Shown piece after piece: positions 51,670 through 59,447 of a DNA stretch of 64,000 bases. The notes below the pieces were generated by a model. That model was not told the DNA's origin, searched no databases, and saw only the letters and a list, made by a program, of their open reading frames with translations. A program made the position numbers and the translations under genes. Position 1 is the stretch's first letter. Each line of letters begins with the position of its first letter. This stretch comes from Bradyrhizobium roseum (GTDB lineage Bacteria > Pseudomonadota > Alphaproteobacteria > Rhizobiales > Xanthobacteraceae). The DNA is taken from positions 1,426,001 to 1,490,000 of the forward strand of contig NZ_CP129212.1 of NCBI RefSeq assembly GCF_030413175.1, given 5' to 3'.

Positions 51670-51756
51670 CGTCATTGCGAGCGAAGCGAAGCAATCCATG
51701 CCGCTGCAAAATGGGTAGTTGGATTGCTTCGTCGCTCGCGTTCCTCGCCATGACGG
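51670..51756. repeat. palindromic intergenic repeat
   Basis: The left arm CGTCATTGCGAG...GAAGCAATCCA (51670-51698) is matched by an inverted right arm TGGATTGCTTC...CATGACG (51720-51756), which has a seven-base insertion. The GTCATTGCGAGCGAAGCGAAG word is a familiar mobile palindromic element of Bradyrhizobium and Rhodopseudomonas intergenic DNA. It lies between converging TPM and GST genes. Confidence 0.75.
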
Positions 51757-51767
51757 CTGAGAGGGAT

Positions 51768-52382
51768 CTAAGCCTTGACCGAGGGCCGCTGTGCGACGCG
51801 CGCCATCCAGGCCACGATGTTGGTGTTGGCCGCATCCAGCGGCTGGCCAACCGTGGAGGCGAAATCGAGCCAGCCGTAGAGCAGGATGTCGGCCAGCGTA
51901 AAACGGTTGCCGCAGATATATTGCCGGCCGTCGGCCATCTGGCCATTGAGCCATTGCAGGCGGTTGGCGGCGATCATCTTCAGGCCGGGCGAGGCCTCGG
52001 GCGCGACAGGGATCCGCTTTTCGAAGAATTTCAGGCCCTCGCCGAAGCGAAAACCGTTACCCATGTGCTCGCAGATGTTGAGATCGACGCGGCGCGTCCA
52101 CATCCGGCATTCGGCGCGCTCTTCCGGCGTAGCCCCGATCAGCGGCGGATTGGGATGCTTCTCTTCCAGATACTCGCAGATCGCAGTGATCTCCGAGAGA
52201 TAATGGCCGTTGTCCAACTCGAGCGCCGGCATCTGGCCGTGCGGATTTCGCTTCAGATGCTCCGCTTCGCGGTTTTCGCCCTTGCGCAGATCGACCGCCT
52301 GCTTCGGGATCTCGATGCCCTTCTCCGCCATGAACATGCGGACAATGCGCGGATTCGGTCCGACCGAGTCGTATAACTTCAT
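51768..52382 (-). CDS. glutathione S-transferase
   Basis: A 204-residue GST. The thioredoxin-fold N-terminus MKLYDSVGPNPRIVRMFMAEKG carries the conserved cis-Pro in GQMPALELDNG and the glutathione-gamma-glutamyl site in LSEITAICEYLEE. The all-helical C-terminal domain ends with FTLADILLYGWLDF. Likely detoxification or a metabolic isomerase role. It stands alone downstream of the metallo-beta-lactamase-fold gene. Confidence 0.9.
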   Translation of the reverse strand: MKLYDSVGPNPRIVRMFMAEKGIEIPKQAVDLRKGENREAEHLKRNPHGQMPALELDNGHYLSEITAICEYLEEKHPNPPLIGATPEERAECRMWTRRVDLNICEHMGNGFRFGEGLKFFEKRIPVAPEASPGLKMIAANRLQWLNGQMADGRQYICGNRFTLADILLYGWLDFASTVGQPLDAANTNIVAWMARVAQRPSVKA

Positions 52383-52477
52383 GGCGTTTCTCTCCCTGTT
52401 TCTTGTTCTAAGGAAATTTGTTGGAAGCTGTTGAACAAGGCAGCGCCGGATTTGTCAAATGGGCGCGCGACCCGGGA

Positions 52478-53287
52478 TCAGTCGTCGAGCTTGTTGAGGT
52501 CGCGCACCGACTGCATGATCGGCTCGAAATTCGAGCGCGCGTCCAGCGCGTCGAACAATTGCGCGGTGTCGGACAGCAGTGCGTGCGAGCGCTGGATTGC
52601 GATCCGCACGTCTTCCTGCGGCGTATCGGACAGCCGCCCGTGGCCTGACAGCAGGAGTTTGGAGTTCAAGCCCTTCAGCCGCTCCAGCGACTGGATGTAG
52701 TCGGCGATGCTGCCGGAGCCGAACACGCCGCCCATCACGCCGCCTGGCATCAGCGTATCGGCAGCGAACAGCAGGCCCTTGTCCTGCTCGAACAGCGTGA
52801 TGCAGGCCGAGGTGTGGCCCGGCGTGTACATCACGTTGAGACGGAAATTGCCGAGATCGATCAGATTGCCTTCCTCCAGCCAGAGGTCGATGTTGATCGG
52901 TTCGTTCGGCTCGTTGAACATCTTGCGCAGCATCGAGAAGTCGTCGCGCAGCATGATCTTGTTCGCGGCCAGCCGATGCGCCGCGATGAAACTGCTGCCG
53001 TGGAAGTGATAAGCCGCGCCGATATGGTCGAGGTGCTCGTGGCTCAGCACCACCATGTCGATATCTTCGGGCTTGACGCCGACGTGGCCGAGGCAGGTCA
53101 GCAGGTGCGGGTAGTTCGAGGACAGTCCGACATCGATCAGGATGGTGCGCGAGCTGCCGCGTACCAGATAGGCGTTCGCCGCGCGGTTCTTGAAGCGGAC
53201 CTGATAAACGTCTTCGGCCGCCTCGATCAGCGTAGCCACGTCGCTGTCGAGCAGTGTCTTGAACGGGCTCGGCGGGCGCTCGCTCAT
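52478..53287 (-). CDS. MBL-fold metallo-hydrolase
   Basis: A 269-residue metallo-beta-lactamase-fold enzyme with the metal signature SHEHLDHIG (H-x-H-x-D-H), a later ligand His in YTPGHTSAC, the bridging Asp in FAADTLMPGG and the last His in LLLSGHGRLSD. Such folds cover lactonases, glyoxalase II and phosphodiesterases; the substrate is unknown. Its start overlaps the stop of the cyclic-nucleotide-binding gene by ATGA, so the two products are coupled and may work together. Confidence 0.87.
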   Translation of the reverse strand: MSERPPSPFKTLLDSDVATLIEAAEDVYQVRFKNRAANAYLVRGSSRTILIDVGLSSNYPHLLTCLGHVGVKPEDIDMVVLSHEHLDHIGAAYHFHGSSFIAAHRLAANKIMLRDDFSMLRKMFNEPNEPINIDLWLEEGNLIDLGNFRLNVMYTPGHTSACITLFEQDKGLLFAADTLMPGGVMGGVFGSGSIADYIQSLERLKGLNSKLLLSGHGRLSDTPQEDVRIAIQRSHALLSDTAQLFDALDARSNFEPIMQSVRDLNKLDD

Positions 53288-53658
53288 GAAGGACTCGCGG
53301 CCCTGAAGGCGACCGTGTTGGAGGCCCGCAGGCGCTTGCTCAGCGCATCCATGATCATCAGCGCAAAGGCCGGCTGCTGGCTGACCAGATAGACGAAGCG
53401 GGCGTGGTTGATCCGCATCACGCGGGTGTGTGGGGCGGCCGCAATGGCGGTGGCCGAACGGGACGAGCCGTCAATGACCGCCATCTCGCCGAAGAACTCG
53501 CCCTTTCCGAGCGTGACGATCACGGATTTGAGAGAACCGTTCATCTTGGCGATCTCGACCTTGCCGTCGAGCACCACGAACAGTTCCCGTCCGGTCGAGC
53601 CTTCCTCAAAAATGACGTCATCTACATCAAATTCGTTGATGCATTTTTCGATGGTCAT
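53284..53658 (-). CDS. cyclic nucleotide-binding domain protein
   Basis: A 124-residue single cNMP-binding domain: VIFEEGSTGRELFVVLDGKVEI at the N-terminus and the phosphate-binding cassette GEFFGEMAVIDGSSRSATAIA, where GEMA...RSAT matches the cAMP-type cassette with its Arg. A short helix follows. No DNA-binding or catalytic domain is attached, so it is a stand-alone sensor. The start at 53658 (MTIEKCINEF) is preferred over a longer frame with low-complexity, Arg-rich sequence. It is translationally coupled to the downstream MBL-fold gene. Confidence 0.82.
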   Translation of the reverse strand: MTIEKCINEFDVDDVIFEEGSTGRELFVVLDGKVEIAKMNGSLKSVIVTLGKGEFFGEMAVIDGSSRSATAIAAAPHTRVMRINHARFVYLVSQQPAFALMIMDALSKRLRASNTVAFRAASPS

Positions 53659-53897
53659 GGCGGCCCCTGCCTTTCCGGCTGGTCGGTTGGTCCATGTTAA
53701 TCGGGAAACCGACCGGCGCAAACGGGGCCGGCGGGATGCCGCAAGGCAGCATCCGGCCACAGAGGGCGGCGGACCGCGTTCTGGGGTCCGAAACCGCACC
53801 GGACGAGTTCCTAAAATTTCGGTAACGGCCGCCGCCGGTAAGGATTTGGCAAGCTTTAAAAGTTACCAAATGGTCAACCAATTCTGGAGAATCCAAC

Positions 53898-54896
53898 GTG
53901 AGCGATCAGCAGACCCAGCCCGCCAGCGGTGAAGCCGGAACCCCTGCGGCGTCGGCCGCCCCCGAAATAGCCGCGTCGAATGAGCCGGTTGTTGCCGCCG
54001 CCGGGGCTGAGGTCGCCAAGCTCGCGACAGAGCAGGAAGAGACCTCGCCCAAGGCGGACGCGCCCAAAGTGGACGCCGTCGGCATGGAGGCGTCCAACGC
54101 CGAGGCGAAGGCCGAAGCCCCCAAAATCGATACTGTGAAGCCGGAAGCGCCGCGCTTCCCCGGCAATGTGACGATCATCTCGCCCGGCGAGCGTGTCGGC
54201 ACCGATGTGAAGGGAACGGCCGGCAAGCGCCGGTTCGGGGCGATGGCTGCCATGGTGGCGCTGGCGACGGTAGCGGGGGCGCTGGGGGGCGCGCTGGCGA
54301 CCGCCGGCCTCGGCGGCAAGCTGACCGCCGCAGACTCCGCGCAGGCCCCAGTAAAGGATACGGCGCTCGAAACCTCGGTGGCGCGACTCGGTGCCGAGAT
54401 CGCGACGCTGAAAGACAGCCTGGAGCACAATTCCAGGGCGACCACAGGCCAGATCAACAAGGCCAGTGACCGCCTCGACAAAGTCGAGAAGGCGCAGGCC
54501 GAGCCCGCGGCGAAACTCGCGAAGCTCAGCGAGGCCGTCGAAAAGCTCCGCACGGCTCAGGCTTCGACGACGACGGCGGCGGCTGTCGCCTCGATCTCCA
54601 CGAAGGAGAAGGATGTAACGGGCTCGACAACACCGCAACAGGCCGCTGCAGCCACCGCCGCGCCGGCGCCCGTGCCGGCCGCGCCGCCCAAGACCGAGGT
54701 GGCCCGGCTGCCGACCGTGGACGGCTGGATCCTGCGCGACGTCGCCCGTGGCGGCGCCCTGATCGAGAGCCGTCGCGGCATGTACGAGGTCTATGCCGGC
54801 GACCCCGTCCCGGGTCTCGGCCGTGTCGACGCCATCAGAAAGCAGGACGGCCGCTGGGTGGTCGTAACCAGCAAGGGCCTGATTGTCGCGCGCTGA
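53898..54896 (+). CDS. membrane-anchored coiled-coil protein, hypothetical
   Basis: A 332-residue Ala-rich protein. An acidic, low-complexity N-terminal region of about 100 residues precedes one transmembrane helix (AAMVALATVAGALGGALATAGL, about 116-137). A periplasmic coiled coil follows (ETSVARLGAEIATLKDSLEH and KASDRLDKVEKAQAEPAAKL), then a Pro/Ala linker and a C-terminal globular part with WILRDVARGGALIESRRGMYEVYAGDPVPGLG. This plan is common among uncharacterised Bradyrhizobium proteins and may link inner membrane and periplasm. A strong terminator follows. Confidence 0.75.
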   Translation: MSDQQTQPASGEAGTPAASAAPEIAASNEPVVAAAGAEVAKLATEQEETSPKADAPKVDAVGMEASNAEAKAEAPKIDTVKPEAPRFPGNVTIISPGERVGTDVKGTAGKRRFGAMAAMVALATVAGALGGALATAGLGGKLTAADSAQAPVKDTALETSVARLGAEIATLKDSLEHNSRATTGQINKASDRLDKVEKAQAEPAAKLAKLSEAVEKLRTAQASTTTAAAVASISTKEKDVTGSTTPQQAAAATAAPAPVPAAPPKTEVARLPTVDGWILRDVARGGALIESRRGMYEVYAGDPVPGLGRVDAIRKQDGRWVVVTSKGLIVAR

Positions 54897-54914
54897 AGGG
54901 TGCACGCAAACCGG

Positions 54915-54950
54915 AAGGCGCTTCACAGCGATGTGAGGCGCCTTTTTTCT
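54915..54950 (+). terminator. rho-independent terminator
   Basis: A 13-base-pair hairpin AAGGCGCTTCACA / TGTGAGGCGCCTT (one G-U wobble) with a four-base loop is followed by TTTTCT within a T-rich run. It lies 18 bases after the stop of the coiled-coil protein gene. Confidence 0.88.
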
Positions 54951-54983
54951 TGAATAGGCCTCATTGCGCAGTGCTATTGGGGC

Positions 54984-56498
54984 ATGAGCTTCGCGCCGCG
55001 ATTTCTCGCCATCCTGCTCGCTGTGTTGTGCAGTGCCTGGCCGGCCCGGGCGGCGCAGGATGCCGCGCCGGAGCGCGGCACGGCGATCACCGATCCCACG
55101 ACATTGCGCGACCTCGACGGCGGAAGATTTCGCCTCGATCGCATGCTGCTGCCGACGCGGGCGGCGGACACCCCGCTCACCAACGACGCGTTGTTTGCCC
55201 TGCCGTCGATGACGCCGGTCCGGCAGGCGATCGATGTCGAGTTCGATCGCTATGTCGTGCGGCATACGGCAACGCTGCCAAAGGAAACGATCGGCGTGGG
55301 CGCGGGCTTTGATTTCCAGTTGTTCGACCGAACGCTGCTCCATTCGCCCGAGACGCGGTTCGTGCTGGCCGGCATCGTCAACCGCATGGACCGCACTTTT
55401 GTCGCGGAAGCGAGTTGCGGCGAGATACGTTTGATCTACCGCCTGACGCGGATCAACAGGGCGGCCGGCGAGGACGCGGTGCCGCCGCGGCTGCCGATGA
55501 CGCTGAACCTCGTCGTGAAAGCGAGAGGCGAAGACGCCGTGATCACCTGCGGCGAGATTGCCAGGCGCTGGCTGGTCATGTCCGGCGACGGAGCATTGTC
55601 GGACAAGGATAGTCCGCTCGACCTGATCCGCCGCGAAGATATCGACCGCATCGAGACCAACCTGCAGATCGCGCATGCGCCGAAATCTGCGATCCGCGAT
55701 TTCCGCACGGACTATCTGCTGAAGGTGTTTCGCTACAATGCGCAGGCGGGTGTCTTCGCGGAAGCGCCGATGGAAAACCAGATCGACCGTGCGCGTCTGC
55801 AGGCGGACGATGGCCTCAAACGTGAGTTCAGAGCGTGGCTGCTCGATCCTGTCAACCTTGCCGCGTTCGATCGCGGCACCGCGCTGATCCCGGAAAAATT
55901 CCTGGCCAGCGGCGCGATCGCGCCGACGCCGGTAGGGTTCGATGCGTCGGGGCTGGAGCCGGTATTCGGGCTGGTGCGGGGCGAGGGCGCCGTGTTCGGC
56001 GAGCCCGACATCGTGGCCGCGCTCAGGCGGGCCGCGGAAGCGGGCGTCAAGCTGCAGAACATCCGCTCGCCGGCGGGCTTCGAACGCAGGCTCAACGACG
56101 TAACCTGCGCCGGTTGCCACCAGACGCGCGGCATCGGCGGCTTTCACTTCCCGGGCGTCGACTGGATGGCGGAAAAGCCGTCGAATACGGCGGTCGTGCC
56201 GGCATCGCCGCACTTCTTCGGCGACCAGGTTCGCCGCCGCGACATTCTCGCAAGCCTGCGCGACGTCAGGCCACCGGACTATTCACGCGGCTTTTCCAGC
56301 CGTCCGCAGTTGCGCGGCAGCAGCGAACTCGCCGGCAGCAATTATAACGACGGCTGGGGCGCGCATTGCTACGCACGTGGCAAGCCGGCCGCCGGCAATG
56401 ACGCGAGCTTCCGCGACTGGACGTGCGCGGAGGGCTTGAGCTGTCAGGCCGCCGGCAAGACCTCGCGCATCGGCATGTGCTTCGTCAAAAGCCGCTGA
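54984..56498 (+). CDS. secreted protein with a c-type haem-binding CxxCH motif
   Basis: A 504-residue protein. The signal peptide FLAILLAVLCSAWPARA has a cleavage site near ARA-AQ. Most of the mature protein is unfamiliar (IGVGAGFDFQLFDRTLLHSP, ETRFVLAGIVNRMDRTFV). At about residue 374 it has VTCAGCHQTRGIGGFHF, a C-x2-C-H haem attachment site, and near the C-terminus a cysteine-rich part (AHCYARGK, WTCAEGLSCQ, GMCFVKS). It is probably periplasmic and may be a cytochrome-like redox protein. It starts just beyond a terminator, so it has its own promoter in the short gap. Confidence 0.72.
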   Translation: MSFAPRFLAILLAVLCSAWPARAAQDAAPERGTAITDPTTLRDLDGGRFRLDRMLLPTRAADTPLTNDALFALPSMTPVRQAIDVEFDRYVVRHTATLPKETIGVGAGFDFQLFDRTLLHSPETRFVLAGIVNRMDRTFVAEASCGEIRLIYRLTRINRAAGEDAVPPRLPMTLNLVVKARGEDAVITCGEIARRWLVMSGDGALSDKDSPLDLIRREDIDRIETNLQIAHAPKSAIRDFRTDYLLKVFRYNAQAGVFAEAPMENQIDRARLQADDGLKREFRAWLLDPVNLAAFDRGTALIPEKFLASGAIAPTPVGFDASGLEPVFGLVRGEGAVFGEPDIVAALRRAAEAGVKLQNIRSPAGFERRLNDVTCAGCHQTRGIGGFHFPGVDWMAEKPSNTAVVPASPHFFGDQVRRRDILASLRDVRPPDYSRGFSSRPQLRGSSELAGSNYNDGWGAHCYARGKPAAGNDASFRDWTCAEGLSCQAAGKTSRIGMCFVKSR

Positions 56499-56550
56499 AA
56501 GGTTCCCGCGAACTGTGCTACGTTGAAGGGACAGCGAGCGGAGATTGGCG

Positions 56551-56715
56551 ATGAGCTCTCCTGACGAGAACCGGCAACGTAATCGCAAGATCGCGGAGAA
56601 CGAAGCCAATCGGCAGGCCGTTGGCGACGTCAGGGTCAGCGTCTGGGCAATCGCGGTGTCGATCGTTGTTGGGTTGATCGTGCTGGGTTTCGCCTGGGCG
56701 TGGCTCAACCGTTGA
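56551..56715 (+). CDS. small single-pass membrane protein, 54 aa
   Basis: A short gene with GGAG and GGCG-rich sequence before ATG at 56551. The predicted protein has a charged N-terminus (MSSPDENRQRNRKIAENEAN) and one hydrophobic helix (VWAIAVSIVVGLIVLGFAWAW) ending in LNR. A cytoplasmic N-terminus and a single transmembrane span are likely. It lies 52 bases after the CxxCH protein gene. Function is unknown; small proteins of this form often modulate membrane complexes. Confidence 0.6.
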   Translation: MSSPDENRQRNRKIAENEANRQAVGDVRVSVWAIAVSIVVGLIVLGFAWAWLNR

Positions 56716-56730
56716 ACGACGTCCGTGCGA

Positions 56731-57378
56731 TCATTTGGCGTAATGCGTCAGCCGCTTGCCCGGCAGCAGATCATAGGCCGATTTCCAGCCCGGCAATTGC
56801 GCCATGCGGCCGAGCCAGGCGTTGATCGCGGGATGGCTCGCTGCCCAGTCGTATCCGGTCTCGTCGGCGGGATAATGCAGATAGGCCATCATGGAAATGT
56901 CGGCCACGGTCGGCCGCGCGCCGATGGCAAATGCATTCGCTTGGCAGTGCGCTTCGAGGATGGACAGGAAATCGTCAAGCCGCCGGCGGAAATACTTTTG
57001 CACATGCTCGTTCGGCGACGGCGTGAAAGTCCGGTTGTAGCGGTAGGTCGCCATGTAGCCGGTGAGCTTGTGGTTGTCCCAGAACAGCCAGCGTAGCAGT
57101 TCGAACTGCTCCTGTTCGGTCTCGCCGCCGAAACGGCCGAACTGTTTGGCCAGCTTGAGCAGAATCGGTGCCGTCTGGGTCAGCCGCTCGCCGTCCACCT
57201 CCAGGACCGGGATTTCGCCCATCGGGTTGACGTCGCGTCGCCATTCCGGCGTGCGGGTCACGCCGCCGCCGAAATCGGTCCACACCGGCTCGAACGTCTG
57301 ACCGCACAGGGTCAGCATCAGCGCGAGCTTGTAGCTGTTGCCCGACTCCGGGAAGTAATGCAGGCGATAAGTCGGCAT
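56731..57378 (-). CDS. glutathione S-transferase family protein
   Basis: A 215-residue GST: MPTYRLHYFPESGNSYKLAL at the N-terminus, cis-Pro in MGEIPVLEVDG, QTAPILLKLAKQFG, and the C-terminal helical domain with FAIGARPTVADISMMAYLHYP. The ATG at 57378 follows GGGAG at eight bases; a longer frame reaches into the promoter region. It is divergent from a TetR-family gene, and palindromes lie in the 109-base gap, suggesting that the regulator controls it. It may detoxify an electrophile sensed by that regulator. Confidence 0.88.
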   Translation of the reverse strand: MPTYRLHYFPESGNSYKLALMLTLCGQTFEPVWTDFGGGVTRTPEWRRDVNPMGEIPVLEVDGERLTQTAPILLKLAKQFGRFGGETEQEQFELLRWLFWDNHKLTGYMATYRYNRTFTPSPNEHVQKYFRRRLDDFLSILEAHCQANAFAIGARPTVADISMMAYLHYPADETGYDWAASHPAINAWLGRMAQLPGWKSAYDLLPGKRLTHYAK

Positions 57379-57439
57379 CGGGCGGCTCCCTGCGCGTCGG
57401 CGGCTTGCCAACGCGAATGGCATTACGTATAGTCCGTAA

Positions 57440-57477
57440 AACAAAACATTTGTTCTTTTTCTATGCTCTATCGATAG
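57440..57477. promoter_or_regulatory. candidate TetR operator region between GST and TetR genes
   Basis: Two perfect palindromes: AACAAA-ACA-TTTGTT (57440-57454) and CTATCGATAG (57468-57477). They occupy an AT-rich 109-base gap between divergent genes in GC-rich DNA, right before the TetR start codon. Either could be the binding site of the TetR protein. Confidence 0.5.
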
Positions 57478-57487
57478 TCGTGTCAAC

Positions 57488-58084
57488 ATGGCCCTGGAAA
57501 TTGAACGCAAGGCGAGCGAGCGCGAGCGCCCGTTGATGGAGGCGACGCTTCGCATTATCGGCCGCAAGGGAATCGACGGCGTTACGCATCGCGCCGTCGC
57601 GACTGAGGCCGGGATGTCGGTCGGCGCCGTCACGCATCATTTCGCAGCGCGCGACGCCCTTGTGGACGGCGCGCTTCGTTTTGCCCTGATGCGCGAAGTA
57701 GGCCGGCTCCGCGCGCTAGCGCTCAGTCTGCAAAGCAAGGCGTTCGACACGGAAGCCTGGATGGATTCGCTGGTCGCCTGGTACTCACAGGAACTCAAGA
57801 CCCAGCCCGAAATTCACATCGCTTGCTACGAGGCGTTTCTGGCGTCGGCGCGAAATGAACGTCATCGGCCGATAGTCGCCGAATGGTTCGACACGTGGCG
57901 GCAAAGTGCAGAGCTTGCCTTGCGGGCCGCCGGCTCGCCCGATCCTCATGGCCATGCCGATCTGTTCGTCTCTACCCTGATTGGAATTCTGCTGCGGCAA
58001 CTCGCCGTGCCCCGCCGCAATTTTCGGCAGGAAACGAAGACGGAATTGCTGGGGCTAATCAACACTCTGCTTGCGAAGAGATAA
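57488..58084 (+). CDS. TetR-family transcriptional regulator
   Basis: A 198-residue regulator. The N-terminal HTH is intact: LMEATLRIIGRKGIDGVTHR, AVATEAGMSVGAVTHHFAAR and DALVDGALRFAL. The C-terminal ligand-binding domain is all-helical (YSQELKTQPEIHIACYEAFL). It is divergent from the GST gene with palindromes between them, so it probably represses the GST gene and itself and is released by a small hydrophobic ligand. The start at 57488 puts the second palindrome about ten bases upstream. Confidence 0.88.
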   Translation: MALEIERKASERERPLMEATLRIIGRKGIDGVTHRAVATEAGMSVGAVTHHFAARDALVDGALRFALMREVGRLRALALSLQSKAFDTEAWMDSLVAWYSQELKTQPEIHIACYEAFLASARNERHRPIVAEWFDTWRQSAELALRAAGSPDPHGHADLFVSTLIGILLRQLAVPRRNFRQETKTELLGLINTLLAKR

Positions 58085-58141
58085 CCTCCCTCAAGCTGGA
58101 GAGGTGTTTTTCCGACAGGCGACGGGAGCGTGACGCGGATT

Positions 58142-59347
58142 TCACGCCACCGCGCCGGAGGCGCGCAGCTTGCCGATCGCGGCGTCGTCGTAGCCGGCGT
58201 TGCGCAGAATCTCGTCGCTGTGCTCGCCGATGCCGGGCGGCTTGCGCGGCTGAACTTTCTTGCTGCCGTCCACCCAGATCGGGCTCGAGATCGTCAGCAT
58301 GGTGTCGTTCTCGAACGGTACGAGTATCTCGTTGTCGAGCATCTGCTTGTCGGTCGGAATATCGTCGAGGATGCCGACCACGCCGAACACCAGGCCGTTG
58401 CCGTCAAGGATCTTGCGCCACTCGGCAAGGTCCCTGGTCGCGAAGACCTCATCGAAAATCTTGATCAGTTCGAGCGAGCGCGCGTGACGCTCCTTCTTCG
58501 CTTCAAATCTCGGATCGGTGACGAGGTCCTCGCGGCCGAGGCAGCGTGCCAGCGTCGGCCACTGCCGGTCCTCGTTGAGCAGCGACAGGATCAGCCAGCG
58601 CCCGTCCTTGCACTGGTAGTGATTGGTGACGGCGTTCAGCGCGCGTTCGCGCGGGCGGCGTTCGCCGAATTTGGCGCCGACCAGTTTGGCTTGCGCCAGC
58701 ACCGAAGCGGCCCATACGCCGTTGGCCATCAGGTTCGAACTGACATGCGAGCCCTTGCCGGTGCGCTCGCGCTTGTAGAGCGCGGTGACGATTGCGCTGT
58801 AGAACGCCATGGCGCAGGGGTGGTCGCCCATGCCGGCGATCGATCGCGCCGGCGTGGTGTGTTCGTCCGCCCGCACCAAATCCATCAGCCCGGAGCGCGC
58901 CCAATAGGCGTTCGAGTCGAAGCCGGGCTTGTTGGCTTCCTCGCCCTTTTCGCCATAGCCGGTGAAGGAGGCGTAGATCAGGCGCTCGTTCTGTGGCGCC
59001 AAATGTGCGTGGGTGATGCCGAGCCGCTCGCGCACCTGCGGCGGATAATTGGTGATGAAGACGTCGGCCTGCGCGGCCAGCCGATGCAGCACCGCCTGGC
59101 CTTCGGGCTTCGACAGATCGAGCGCGAGGCTCTTCTTGTTGCGGGCTTCCAGCATCCACGCGAAATTATGCTCGCTATGCGGGTAGCCCGGCAGGTTCGG
59201 CAGGTTGCGATAGGGATCGCCGGTGCCGGGCGGCTCGATCTTGATGACGTCGGCGCCGAAATCCGACAGCACCGTGGCAGCGGCAGGCGCGGCGATGAAA
59301 CTCGCGCAGTCCAGAACCTTGAGGCCGTCGAAAATACCCTTGTCCAT
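58142..59347 (-). CDS. CoA transferase, CaiB/BaiF (family III)
   Basis: A 401-residue family III CoA transferase: LKVLDCASFIAAPAAATVLS, DFGADVIKIEPPGTGDPYR and NKKSLALDLSKPEG at the N-terminus. The catalytic Asp is expected in the segment RSGLMDLVRADE. The C-terminus has RKPPGIGEHSDEIL. It moves CoA between a dicarboxylic or 2-hydroxy acid and an acyl-CoA. The start at 59347 (MDKGIFDGLKVLD) matches family length; an upstream extension to 59476 is probably not translated. No partner dehydrogenase is adjacent, so the substrate is unknown. It lies downstream of putA. Confidence 0.88.
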   Translation of the reverse strand: MDKGIFDGLKVLDCASFIAAPAAATVLSDFGADVIKIEPPGTGDPYRNLPNLPGYPHSEHNFAWMLEARNKKSLALDLSKPEGQAVLHRLAAQADVFITNYPPQVRERLGITHAHLAPQNERLIYASFTGYGEKGEEANKPGFDSNAYWARSGLMDLVRADEHTTPARSIAGMGDHPCAMAFYSAIVTALYKRERTGKGSHVSSNLMANGVWAASVLAQAKLVGAKFGERRPRERALNAVTNHYQCKDGRWLILSLLNEDRQWPTLARCLGREDLVTDPRFEAKKERHARSLELIKIFDEVFATRDLAEWRKILDGNGLVFGVVGILDDIPTDKQMLDNEILVPFENDTMLTISSPIWVDGSKKVQPRKPPGIGEHSDEILRNAGYDDAAIGKLRASGAVA

Positions 59348-59447
59348 CGTGGCGTCGCTCCGTGCCGTTTGTTGCTCTTGCTGAGATCCCGCCTGTGGGC
59401 GACCCCCGTTCGGGCGCCATTTGGCCCATCTTGGCGTGGCGATGCAA

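Noticed and set aside
53874..56213. 779-codon minus-strand frame
   Set aside because: Arg-rich shadow spanning two plus-strand genes and a plus-strand terminator; no domain motifs.
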